DNA from: Micromonospora sp. M71_S20
Lineage (GTDB): Bacteria > Actinomycetota > Actinomycetes > Mycobacteriales > Micromonosporaceae
DNA: 64,000 nucleotides
Assembly (NCBI RefSeq): GCF_003664255.1
Contig: NZ_RCCV01000001.1
Location: 248,001 to 312,000, forward strand
Reading direction: 5' to 3'
Part shown: piece by piece, positions 33,802-43,876 of the stretch
How positions within the stretch are numbered: the stretch's first letter is position 1
Layout of the letters: the number at the start of each line of letters is the position of its first letter
Position numbers and translations under genes: made by a program
Notes under the pieces: generated by a model
Told to the model about the DNA's origin: nothing
The model's input: only the letters and a program-made list of their open reading frames with translations
Database searches by the model: none

Positions 33802-33846
33802 CAAGACTGCGAGGTCGATGCATTGGACGACTGAATCAAGTGCTCC

Positions 33847-33852
33847 TAGCGT
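33847..33852 (+). promoter_or_regulatory. -10 box of leaderless sdhC transcript
   Basis: TAGCGT ends 7 bases before GTG 33860. No ribosome-binding sequence lies between, so the sdhCAB mRNA should begin at or next to the start codon. Confidence 0.5.
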
Positions 33853-33859
33853 CGATCGC

Positions 33860-34549
33860 GTGGTAGTCACGAGAACTCGGTCGCCCATCCGCTCCAGCGT
33901 CGGCCTGAAGGCCGTCATGGCGGTGACGGGCATCATCCTGGTGCTGTTCCTGATCGCGCACATGCTCGGCAACCTGAAGATCTTCACGGGGGCGACCTCG
34001 TTCGACCACTACGCGCACTGGCTGCGGGAAATCGGCGCCCCGATCCTGCCCGGCGTGTGGTTCCTGTGGATCCTGCGGATCGGGCTGCTGGTGTCGGTGC
34101 TCGGCCACATCTGGGCCGCGACCGCCCTCGCCGTGCGCGCCCGCGCCGCCCGCCCGGTGCAGTACGCGCACCGCAAGAAGGTCCAGGGCAGCTACGCGGC
34201 CCGCACCATGCGCTGGGGCGGCGTGATCATCCTGCTCTTCGTGATCTACCACATCCTGGACCTCACCACCGGCACCCTGAACCCGGTCGGCGACCCCAGC
34301 CGGCCGTACGCCAACGTGGTGGCCGACTTCGCCCCGGAGCGCTGGTACGTCACGCTCTTCTACACCCTGGCGGTCGTCACCCTCGGCTTCCACCTGCGGC
34401 ACGGCCTGTTCAGCGCGCTGCGCAGTCTCGGCCAGCAGAGCCCGCGCGGCGAGCGGCGGGCCCGAGCCGTGGCCCTGGGCTTCTCCGTCGCGCTCTGCGC
34501 CGGCTACCTGGCGGTCCCGTTCGCCGTACTCACCGGATTGGTGTCCTGA
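33860..34549 (+). CDS. sdhC: Succinate dehydrogenase cytochrome b subunit
   Basis: A 229-residue single membrane anchor of the fused type (SdhC, five helices), which carries haem b and the quinone site. Helices are at about residues 17-37, 68-88, 115-135, 158-178 and 203-223. Conserved histidines occur in [29 protein letters not shown] and [10 protein letters not shown]; several are the expected haem ligands. GTG 33860 is selected by the leaderless -10 box and by the [13 protein letters not shown] start typical of actinobacteria. The stop is 1 base before sdhA. Confidence 0.9.
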   Translation: MVVTRTRSPIRSSVGLKAVMAVTGIILVLFLIAHMLGNLKIFTGATSFDHYAHWLREIGAPILPGVWFLWILRIGLLVSVLGHIWAATALAVRARAARPVQYAHRKKVQGSYAARTMRWGGVIILLFVIYHILDLTTGTLNPVGDPSRPYANVVADFAPERWYVTLFYTLAVVTLGFHLRHGLFSALRSLGQQSPRGERRARAVALGFSVALCAGYLAVPFAVLTGLVS

Positions 34550-34550
34550 C

Positions 34551-36484
<1,934 letters not shown>

Positions 36485-36488
<4 letters not shown>

Positions 36489-37249
36489 ACCTGACCCTGC
36501 GCATCTGGCGCCAGTCCGGCCCCGAGGACAAGGGTCGGATGGTGACCTACAAGGTCGACGACGTCTCCCCGGACATGTCCTTCCTGGAGATGCTCGACGT
36601 ACTCAACGAGCGGCTGATCCTCGCCGGCGAGGAGCCGGTGGCGTTCGACCACGACTGCCGCGAGGGCATCTGCGGCATGTGCGGCCTGATGATCAACGGC
36701 GACGCGCACGGGCCGCAGCGCGGCACCACCGCCTGCCAGCTGCACATGCGGCAGTTCTCCGACGGCGACACGATCGACATCGAGCCGTGGCGGGCCCGCG
36801 CCTTCCCGGTCATCAAGGACCTGGTGGTCAACCGGGGCGCCTTCGACAAGATCATCGCGGCCGGCGGGTACATCACCGCGCCGACCGGCAGCGCCCCCGA
36901 GGCGCACTCGACCCCGGTGGCCAAGGCCAACGCGGACGCCGCCTTCGAGGCGGCGGAGTGCATCGGCTGCGGCGCCTGCGTGGCGGCCTGCCCGAACGGC
37001 TCCGCCATGCTCTTCACCGCCGCGAAGGTCACCCAGCTCTCGCTGCTGCCGCAGGGCCAGCCGGAGCGCTACACCCGGGTGATCGGCATGGTCGACGCGC
37101 ACGACGAGGCCGGCTTCGGCGGCTGCACCAACGCCGGTGAGTGCACCGTGGTCTGCCCGAAGGGCATCCCGCTGAACACCATCGGCCGGCTCAACCGCGA
37201 CTTCCTGATGGCCACCTCGAAGCGGGGCGACAACACCCCCGGTTCCTGA
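36485..37249 (+). CDS. sdhB: Succinate dehydrogenase iron-sulfur subunit
   Basis: A 254-residue electron-transfer subunit. The [2Fe-2S] ligands lie in [15 protein letters not shown] and TTACQLH. The [4Fe-4S] and [3Fe-4S] ligands are in [18 protein letters not shown] and the later [14 protein letters not shown]. It connects the SdhA flavin to the membrane subunit. The GTG start overlaps the sdhA stop by 4 bases. A strong hairpin terminator follows, so sdhCAB ends here. Confidence 0.95.
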
Positions 37250-37278
37250 CGACACCGGTTCCCGACGACCGGACCGGA

Positions 37279-37320
37279 CGGGCGGGCCGCCACACCCCTG
37301 CGGGTGCGGCGGCCCGCCCG
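37279..37320 (+). terminator. sdhCAB terminator hairpin
   Basis: A 13-bp stem (37279-37291 with 37308-37320), one A-C mismatch and a further 5-bp stem close a 4-base loop. CTTTCC follows, a weak T-run as is usual in this group. It lies 30 bases after the sdhB stop. Confidence 0.8.
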
Positions 37321-37407
37321 CTTTCCGGTACGGGACCCGCCGGCCGGTGGTGGGGCCTGTCAGTTCCACCGCCGCGGGCGTGGCGGGCCGAGGCTCCCCG
37401 ACGGTCC

Positions 37408-37540
37408 CTGTCGAGCTACCCCGTCCATGGGACCGCCCATCCACCCAACCGTCCACCCGATGGACGCACCGCCAGCCCCACCGCACCGCCAGCCCACCCC
37501 CACCGCACGGGCTGCCCCACCGCACGGGGTAGCTCGACAG
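37408..37540. repeat. 17-bp inverted repeat with 99-base spacer
   Basis: CTGTCGAGCTACCCCGT (37408-37424) is matched by its exact reverse complement at 37524-37540. The right arm plus four flanking bases contains AGCTCGACAGCGTC (37531-37544), which recurs at 46585-46598. Between the arms is C-rich DNA. The element looks like a member of a dispersed repeat family rather than a terminator. Confidence 0.65.
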
Positions 37541-37731
37541 CGTCCCCGCGATGCACCCGTCCCGCCCACCCAGGCAGAACCAGAACCACAGGCCCAGCAG
37601 GCCGGACGGATCAGGGAACGGCCGGGCCGGACGGAGGGGGACGGCCGGGACCGGTCGTCCGGCGGCGGCTGGTTCAAGTCGGCACGGGCGGGTAGCACTC
37701 CTGGGAGCCGGCACAGGAGGGACGACGGGAC

Positions 37732-38916
37732 ATGAAGGCGCTGACCTGGCAGGGCAAGCGGGACGTACGGGTGCAGGAGGTGCCCGATCCGCGGATCGAG
37801 GAGCCCACGGACGCCGTCGTCCGGATCACCTCGACCGCGATCTGCGGCTCCGACCTGCACCTGTACGAGGTGCTCGGGCCGTACCTGAAGCCCGGCGACG
37901 TCCTCGGCCACGAGCCGATGGGCATCGTCGAGGAGGTGGGCCCGGGGGTGACCCGGCTCAAGCCGGGCGACCGGGTGGTGGTGCCGTTCAACATCTCCTG
38001 CGGCTCCTGCTGGATGTGCGACCGGCAGCTGTACGCGCAGTGCGAGACCACCCAGGTCACCGCCGAGGGCAAGGGCGCCGCGCTGTTCGGTTACACCTCG
38101 CTCTACGGCTCGGTGCCCGGTGGGCAGGCGGAGTACCTGCGGGTGCCGCACGCCCAGTTCGGCCCGATCAAGGTGCCCGACACCGGGCCCGACGAGCGCT
38201 GGCTCTACCTGTCCGACATCCTGCCGACCGCCTGGCAGGCGGTGAAGTACGCCGACACCCCGCGCGGTGGCACCCTCGCCGTCTTCGGGCTCGGGCCGGT
38301 CGGCCAGTTCTGCGCCCGCATCGGCCGGCACCTCGGCGCGGACCGGGTCATCGGGCTGGACCTGGTGCCGGAGCGGTTGGCGATGGCCCGCCGGCACGGC
38401 ATCGAGGTGCTCGACGTCAGCCAGCTGGACGACGTGCCCGGCGCGCTGATCGACCTCGTCGACGGGCGCGGCCCCGACGCCGTCATCGACGCGGTCGGCA
38501 TGGAGGCCCACGGCGCGCCCCTCGGCAAGCTCGCCCAGACCGCCGCCGGGCTGCTGCCCGACAAGCTCGCCCAGACCATGACCGACAAGGCGGGCGTCGA
38601 CCGGCTGGTCGTGCTCAAGGCCGCGCTCAAGGCCGTCCGCCGGGGCGGCACGGTCTCCGTCTCCGGCGTCTACGGCGGCGAGGTCGACCCGATGCCCCTG
38701 ATGGAGATGTTCGACCGGGGCATCCAGCTGCGGATGGGGCAGTGCCACGTGCGCCGGTGGACCGACGAGATCATCCCGCTGCTCTCCGGCGACGACGACC
38801 CGCTGGGCGTGGCGGACCTGCGTACCCACCGGGTGCCGCTGTCGGAGGCGCCGCAGGCGTACGAGATGTTCCAGAAGAAGGAGGACGGCTGCGTCAAGGT
38901 CGTGCTGGCACCGTGA
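37732..38916 (+). CDS. Zinc-dependent alcohol/formaldehyde dehydrogenase-like protein
   Basis: A 394-residue medium-chain dehydrogenase. The catalytic zinc segment ICGSDLHLYE and GHEPMGIVEEVG are present, and the structural-zinc lobe CGSCWMCDRQLYAQC has its cysteines. The Rossmann fold is at VFGLGPVGQFCARIG. The length and the ~20-residue insertion (LGKLAQTAAGLLPDKL) are typical of glutathione-independent formaldehyde dehydrogenase-like members, but the substrate is unknown. GGAGGG lies upstream of ATG 37732. Its stop overlaps the following SDR gene by 4 bases, so both products probably act together. Confidence 0.85.
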   Translation: MKALTWQGKRDVRVQEVPDPRIEEPTDAVVRITSTAICGSDLHLYEVLGPYLKPGDVLGHEPMGIVEEVGPGVTRLKPGDRVVVPFNISCGSCWMCDRQLYAQCETTQVTAEGKGAALFGYTSLYGSVPGGQAEYLRVPHAQFGPIKVPDTGPDERWLYLSDILPTAWQAVKYADTPRGGTLAVFGLGPVGQFCARIGRHLGADRVIGLDLVPERLAMARRHGIEVLDVSQLDDVPGALIDLVDGRGPDAVIDAVGMEAHGAPLGKLAQTAAGLLPDKLAQTMTDKAGVDRLVVLKAALKAVRRGGTVSVSGVYGGEVDPMPLMEMFDRGIQLRMGQCHVRRWTDEIIPLLSGDDDPLGVADLRTHRVPLSEAPQAYEMFQKKEDGCVKVVLAP

Positions 38917-39857
38917 CCCGGACGGTGGTCGTGACCGGCGCGACCAGCGGGATCGGCCGGGCGGCGGCCCGGGCCTTCGCCGAACGCGGGGACCGGCTCG
39001 TGCTCGCCGCCCGCTCCCCCGTCACCCTCGCCACGGTCCGCGACGAGTGCCGGGCCGCGGGCGCGCAGGTGCTCGAAGTGCCCACCGACGTCACCGCCGA
39101 CGGCGCCCTGGCGGCGCTCGCCGACGCGACCCTCGACCGGTTCGGCGGCATCGACGTCTGGGTGCACACGGCGGCGGTGATGGCGTACGGCCGGTTCGAG
39201 GAGACCCCGGAGCGGGTCTTCGAGCAGGTGGTGCGCACCGACCTGCTCGCCGCCGCCGCGGTGGCCCGGGTGGCGCTGCGCCGCTTCCGGGCGGACGGCG
39301 GAGGCACGCTGATCCTCACCGGATCGGTGCTGGGCCACATCACCGCGCCGTACATGAGCGGCTACGTGGCGAGCAAGTGGGGGTTGCAGGGGCTGACCCG
39401 CACGTTGCAGCAGGAGGCCCGGGACACCCCGGGGGTGCACGTCTGCATCGTCAACCCGGGCAGTGTGGACACCGCGGTCTACCAGCGGGCCGCGAACTAC
39501 CTCGGTCGGACCGGCCGGCCCCCGCCGCCGATCACCACCCCGGAGCGGGTGGCGCGGGCCATCGTGGACTGCGCCGACCGGCCCCGCCGGGAGGTGTCGG
39601 TGGGCCGGGTCAACGTGGTCATGCGGGTCGGCTTCACCCTGCTGCCGGGCGTCTACGACGCCCTCGTCGGGCCGTTGATGCGGCTGCTCGGGCTGACCGA
39701 CCGGCCGGTCGCGCCGCACGACGGCACGGTGTTCGCGCCGGACCCGGCCGCCGCCTCGGTACGCGGCGGCTGGCTGCCCGACCTCGGGCGGGTGGCCCGG
39801 GCCGTCGGGGAACTGCCCGGCCCGGTCGTGGCGGCCGTCCGGCGTTGGCTGCCGTGA
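38913..39857 (+). CDS. SDR family oxidoreductase
   Basis: A 314-residue classical short-chain dehydrogenase. The N-terminus VVVTGATSGIGRAAA is the cofactor loop. A later SGYVASKWG gives Tyr and Lys of YxxxK with a Ser in LTGSVLGHI. The C-terminal ~80 residues exceed the common 250-residue SDR core and carry a hydrophobic patch (FTLLPGVYDALVGPL). The GTG start overlaps the ADH stop by 4 bases (GTGA). The pair suggests a two-step oxidation or reduction of one substrate, which cannot be identified. Confidence 0.82.
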   Translation: MTRTVVVTGATSGIGRAAARAFAERGDRLVLAARSPVTLATVRDECRAAGAQVLEVPTDVTADGALAALADATLDRFGGIDVWVHTAAVMAYGRFEETPERVFEQVVRTDLLAAAAVARVALRRFRADGGGTLILTGSVLGHITAPYMSGYVASKWGLQGLTRTLQQEARDTPGVHVCIVNPGSVDTAVYQRAANYLGRTGRPPPPITTPERVARAIVDCADRPRREVSVGRVNVVMRVGFTLLPGVYDALVGPLMRLLGLTDRPVAPHDGTVFAPDPAAASVRGGWLPDLGRVARAVGELPGPVVAAVRRWLP

Positions 39858-39893
39858 ACCTCGCGCGGGATCACCGGCGTCGATCGTTTCGCC

Positions 39894-39917
39894 TAGGGTG
39901 GTGGGCCGGCCCACCAC
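39894..39917 (+). promoter_or_regulatory. Promoter with overlapping 20-bp perfect palindrome
   Basis: TAGGGT (39894-39899) fits a -10 box. The palindrome GTGGTGGGCCGGCCCACCAC (39898-39917) overlaps it and is centred on the predicted start site near 39906. A repressor bound here would block initiation of the beta-lactamase-like gene that follows. Confidence 0.6.
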
Positions 39918-39931
39918 GACGGGAGAGACGA

Positions 39932-40945
39932 TTGACTATCCGGGTGAACCGCAGGACCGCGCTGGGACTGGGCACGGTGGCCACGGCGGGAACGATGCTC
40001 GGCGCCGCAACGCCGGCGTCCGCCGCCCCCGGGGTCGCCGAGCCGGCTCCGGCGACGCCCCGGCAGGCCGCCCGCCGGGTGGCCGCGATCTACGAGCGGG
40101 AGACGGTGGCAGCGGGGGGCAACTGGCAGGCGTACGTCAGCGTCGCCGACCCGGCCGGCGCCCCGGTGGTGGCGGTCTCCGACGAGCCGGACCGGCGCAT
40201 CGAGGCGTACAGCGTCAACAAGATCGCGGTGGCCGTGGCGGTGCTCGACAAGGTCGACCGGGGGCTGCTGACGCTCGACCAGCGGGTCGAGGTGACCGAG
40301 GCGATCGTGGTGCCCGGCGGCGACGGCATGTTCAGCCTCGACGGGGCGTACCCGAGCTTCGTGACGCTCGGCCACGTGCTGGCCAACCTGCTGACCGTCT
40401 CCGACGACACGGCGGTGCGCCTGTGCGGCCTGGTCTGCCCGGCAGCCGAGCTCAACGAGATCCTGCGCGGCAAGGGCTTCCCGAACACGCAGGTGCAGCC
40501 GGTCGCCAACCCCAACCGGTTCTTCCTCGGCACCAGCACCCCCCGGGAGACCCACGACCTGTTGCGCGCGCTGGTGGCCGGCACGCTGCTCTCGCCGGCC
40601 GGCACGGCGTTCGTGCTCCGGCTGCTGCGCGCCCCCGTCGCGTACACCGACGGGATCCGGCGGGTCATGTCCTCGACCGACCGGGCCCGGGTCGCCACGA
40701 AGGCCGGCTGGTTCGCCGACGCCCGGCACGAGGCCGGGGTGATCTTCGACACGGCCGGCGCGCCCGTGCTGACGTACGCCCTCTTCGCGGACGGGCAGGC
40801 CGAGCCGGACGACTACGGCGCGACGCACCCCGCCGTCGAGGCCCGTGCCCGGATGGGCCGGCGCTTCCTGGCCTCGGTGGACCGCCTCACCGGCAGCGGC
40901 GTCACCCACCGGCCGACCGCCCAGCGGCCCAGCAACGGCGGCTGA
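39932..40945 (+). CDS. Beta-lactamase-like serine hydrolase, Tat-exported
   Basis: A 337-residue serine hydrolase of the class A beta-lactamase/D-Ala-D-Ala peptidase superfamily. The N-terminus NRRTALGLGTVATAGTMLGAATPASA is a twin-arginine-like signal. The nucleophile motif is SVNK, with Ser94 and Lys97. An SDDT motif replaces the class A SDN, and TKAGW stands in place of KTG, so lactamase activity is uncertain. The TTG start at 39932 follows GGGAGAG; GTG 39944 is the alternative. It acts outside the cytoplasm. A palindrome over its promoter suggests repression. Confidence 0.75.
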   Translation: MTIRVNRRTALGLGTVATAGTMLGAATPASAAPGVAEPAPATPRQAARRVAAIYERETVAAGGNWQAYVSVADPAGAPVVAVSDEPDRRIEAYSVNKIAVAVAVLDKVDRGLLTLDQRVEVTEAIVVPGGDGMFSLDGAYPSFVTLGHVLANLLTVSDDTAVRLCGLVCPAAELNEILRGKGFPNTQVQPVANPNRFFLGTSTPRETHDLLRALVAGTLLSPAGTAFVLRLLRAPVAYTDGIRRVMSSTDRARVATKAGWFADARHEAGVIFDTAGAPVLTYALFADGQAEPDDYGATHPAVEARARMGRRFLASVDRLTGSGVTHRPTAQRPSNGG

Positions 40946-41053
40946 GCCGCCCCGCGACGTGCGGGCCCGCCGTCCCGGCGGGCCCGCAGACCTTCCGCCG
41001 GTCCCCTGGTGGCCGGGCTACCGTGTACGACGGGACACGGCGGAGGGACGACG

Positions 41054-42199
41054 ATGGGCGCACCACCGGAACGCGCGGGACTCGACCGGGCACTCGGGCG
41101 GCGGCTGCGCGGCGCGGCCGGGCTGGCCGCGCTGGCCGGGCTCGCGTGGGTGGCCCGGGACGTGCCGGCGGCGCTCGGCGGCCGGCTCACCGGCGCCCGC
41201 GCGGAGCGGGCCGCCCGCTCACCCCGGTTCCGCGACGGCACCTTCCACAATCCGGGCGGCACCCGCTCGATGGCCGGCGCCCCCGACCGCAACCTGGTCC
41301 GTGAGCTGATCTTCGGCAAGCAGAAGCGCCGGCCGGGCGCCGCCGTGCCGCTGGCGCGCCCGGGCGCCGCCCCGGCCACCGACGTCGGGCGTGAGCTGAG
41401 CGTCGTCTGGTACGGCCACGCCTCCGCCCTGATCGAGATCGAGGGCCGCCGGGTGCTGCTCGACCCGGTCTGGAGCGACCGGTGCTCGCCGTCGCCCCTG
41501 GTCGGCCCGCGCCGCCTGCACGAGCCGCCGGTACGCCTGGACGAACTGCCCCCGGTGGACGCGATCCTGATCTCGCACGACCACTACGACCACCTCGACA
41601 TGACGACCGTGCGGGCGCTGCTGGGCAGCCAGTCGGCGCCGTTCCTGGTGCCGCTCGGGGTGGGCGCGCACCTGGACCGCTGGGGCGTACCGGCGGAGCG
41701 GATCGTCGAGCTGGACTGGGCGGAGAGCCACCGGGTGGCGGGGCTGGAGATCACCGCCACCGCCGCGCAGCACTTCTCCGGCCGAGGGCTGCGCCGCGAC
41801 GGCACGCTCTGGAGTTCCTGGGTGGTCGCCGGCGCGCACCGGAAGGTCTTCTACACCGGCGACTCCGGCTACTTCGACGGCTACGCGGAGATCGGCGAGC
41901 GGCACGGGCCGTTCGACGTCACGCTGATGCAGATCGGGGCGTACGACCGGGCCTGGCCGAGCATCCACATGTTCCCCGAGGAGGCCGTCGCCGCCCACCT
42001 CGACCTGCGCGGCGGGCTGCTCGTACCGGTGCACTGGGCGACGTTCAACCTGGCCCTGCACGACTGGTCCGAGCCGGTGGACCGGATCTGGGCCGAGGCG
42101 AAGGCGCGGGACGTGCGGCTGGCCGTCCCCCGTCCCGGGGAGCGGGTCGTGGTGGACGACCCGCCGGCCGTCGACGGCTGGTGGCAGGCCGTCGCCTGA
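41054..42199 (+). CDS. MBL-fold metallo-hydrolase (NAPE-PLD/UlaG-like)
   Basis: A 381-residue metallo-hydrolase. An N-terminal helix near residues 13-32 could anchor it. The metal motif SHDHYDHLD is clear, preceded by WYGHASALIEIEGRRVLLDPVW and followed by FYTGDSGYFDGY and PVHWATFNLALHDW, as in N-acylphosphatidylethanolamine phospholipase D-like proteins. Substrate not known. ATG 41054 follows GGAGGG by 7 bases; a TACCGT box at 41019-41024 gives a leader of about 23 bases. Confidence 0.82.
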   Translation: MGAPPERAGLDRALGRRLRGAAGLAALAGLAWVARDVPAALGGRLTGARAERAARSPRFRDGTFHNPGGTRSMAGAPDRNLVRELIFGKQKRRPGAAVPLARPGAAPATDVGRELSVVWYGHASALIEIEGRRVLLDPVWSDRCSPSPLVGPRRLHEPPVRLDELPPVDAILISHDHYDHLDMTTVRALLGSQSAPFLVPLGVGAHLDRWGVPAERIVELDWAESHRVAGLEITATAAQHFSGRGLRRDGTLWSSWVVAGAHRKVFYTGDSGYFDGYAEIGERHGPFDVTLMQIGAYDRAWPSIHMFPEEAVAAHLDLRGGLLVPVHWATFNLALHDWSEPVDRIWAEAKARDVRLAVPRPGERVVVDDPPAVDGWWQAVA

Positions 42200-42229
42200 A
42201 CGTCGCGGGGCGTGCCGCGGCGCCGCCCC

Positions 42230-43741
42230 TCAGAGGACGAAGGCGTCGGTCCAGAGCGCCCCGGAGCGGCCCGACAGGGCGTCCAGCATGGCGACCGCCT
42301 GGCCGTCGGTGAGCTGGGCGACGAAGTCGACGATCGCCCGCCCGCGGGCCTTGCCGATCCGGTCCGGCGTACGCGGGTGCAGCTCCGCCTCGGCCAGCTC
42401 CACCAGGTCGTGCAGGCGGCGCGGCAGCCGGGACTCCTCCTCGGGGTCGAGCAGCCACTCCAGCAGCGCCTCCACCAGGGTGCCCAGCAGCCGGGCCTGC
42501 CCGCGCTGGTGCAGGGCCAGGTCCGGCCGGGCCAGCACGAACCGGTGGTGGACGAACTTGAGCACCTGCACCTCGTGCCACTGCGCCGGGGCGAGCAGCA
42601 CGTGGCCGGAGCGCACCGCCGGCTGCTCGACCACGGTGATCGCGTCGACGAAGCGGGTCGTCCACCGGGCGGAGAACCGGGCCACGTACTGCTCCGCCTC
42701 GATGGAGCCGTCGAAGGGCATGGCGAGCAGGCCCTCCACCAGTTCCTCGCGGACGTGCTCGACGGCGGCGGCGAAGGCCTCGTCGTCGGCGATCCAGGCA
42801 TCCTTCCGGTGCAGTTGCCGGCGCAGCCGCTCGATCGCCGAGCCGGGCCGGCGGGCGGCGGCGGCCAGGGCCGCGTCGGTGATGGCCCGGAAGTGCCCGC
42901 TCTCGCGCTGCCAGGCCATCAGCTCGGCGGCCACCGCGCCCTGCTGGAGCACCCCGACCCGGTAGAAGTCCTCCACGTCGTGGATCGCGTACGCGACGTC
43001 GTCGGCCGTGTCCATGATCGACGCCTCGGGGGTCTGCTGCCAGTCCGGGATGCGGCCCACGAACGGCTCCCGCGCCTGCCGCAGGTCGCCGACCTCCGTC
43101 CGGTACGCCCCGAACTTCGACGAGCCGCTGCCGGGATCGTCCGGCGGCGGGGTGGCGCCGCGCGGCGGCGGGTCCATCAGCCGGGGATGCGGGTCGGGAT
43201 GGTCCAGCCGCGTCCACGGATACTTCAGCAGCGCCGCCCGCACCGCCGCCGTGAGATCCAGGCCGGTGGTCGCCGCGCCGCGGATCTCGGTGCTGGTGAC
43301 GATGCGGTACGACTGGGCGTTGCCCTCGAAGCCGTCGGTCAACCCGAGCCGCTGCCGGGCCAGCCGGTCCAGCACCCGCTCCCCCAGGTGCCCGAACGGC
43401 GGGTGGCCGAGGTCGTGCGCGAGCGCGGCGGCCTCCACCACGTCCGGGTCGCAGCCGCCCAGCTTCTCCAGCAGGTCGCGGTGCCGGCCGTCGGCGGTCA
43501 GCCGCTCGGCGATCGCGCGCGCCACCTGCGCCACCTTGAGGCTGTGGGTCAGCCGGTTGTGCACGAGCAGGCCGGAGCCGCCGGGGCTGACCACCTGGGT
43601 CACGCCGTTGAGCCGGGCGAAGAACGGCGAGGCCACGATGCGGTCGCGGTCGGCCCGGAACGGGCTGACGGCGAGGTCGCCGAGCGCCCGGGCGCTGCCG
43701 CCGAAGAGCCGCCGGGCGCGCGGGTCCACGGGAGGTTCCAT
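42230..43741 (-). CDS. dgt: Deoxyguanosinetriphosphate triphosphohydrolase family protein
   Basis: A 503-residue HD-domain enzyme. Members hydrolyse dNTPs to nucleoside and tripolyphosphate. The HD site is [11 protein letters not shown] (His109, Asp110), with an earlier NRLTHSLKV contributing His66 and a later [17 protein letters not shown] giving the final Asp. Length is typical. The in-frame ATG at 43741 is chosen because TAGCGT on the minus strand (43749-43754) ends 7 bases before it, a leaderless arrangement. The long upstream open frame is a shadow of tex. Which dNTP is favoured is unknown. Confidence 0.88.
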   Translation of the reverse strand: MEPPVDPRARRLFGGSARALGDLAVSPFRADRDRIVASPFFARLNGVTQVVSPGGSGLLVHNRLTHSLKVAQVARAIAERLTADGRHRDLLEKLGGCDPDVVEAAALAHDLGHPPFGHLGERVLDRLARQRLGLTDGFEGNAQSYRIVTSTEIRGAATTGLDLTAAVRAALLKYPWTRLDHPDPHPRLMDPPPRGATPPPDDPGSGSSKFGAYRTEVGDLRQAREPFVGRIPDWQQTPEASIMDTADDVAYAIHDVEDFYRVGVLQQGAVAAELMAWQRESGHFRAITDAALAAAARRPGSAIERLRRQLHRKDAWIADDEAFAAAVEHVREELVEGLLAMPFDGSIEAEQYVARFSARWTTRFVDAITVVEQPAVRSGHVLLAPAQWHEVQVLKFVHHRFVLARPDLALHQRGQARLLGTLVEALLEWLLDPEEESRLPRRLHDLVELAEAELHPRTPDRIGKARGRAIVDFVAQLTDGQAVAMLDALSGRSGALWTDAFVL

Positions 43742-43876
43742 GATCGCCACGCTAGCGCAGCGCGGGCCGCAGCGCCGACGGGTCGCCGCCGGCTCGCCGG
43801 GCCGGGGGCGGCGACGGCCGTCGGTCCGGGCCGGCACAATGCACAGCGGAACCCACACCGAAGGCGGATCGAGATC

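Larger units (their letters stand above)
37250..37731. other. Intergenic region after sdhB, 482 bp
   Basis: It contains the sdhB terminator, a C-rich low-complexity stretch with repeated CCACCGCA-type words (about 37432-37520), and a long-spacer inverted repeat, both repeats listed separately. No coding or RNA gene is supported; a GGAGGG near the end serves the next gene. Confidence 0.5.

Noticed and set aside
37432..37520. C-rich repeated CCACCGCA words considered as a minisatellite or RNA
   Set aside because: The words are irregular with no fixed period and no stable fold; described only as low-complexity DNA.
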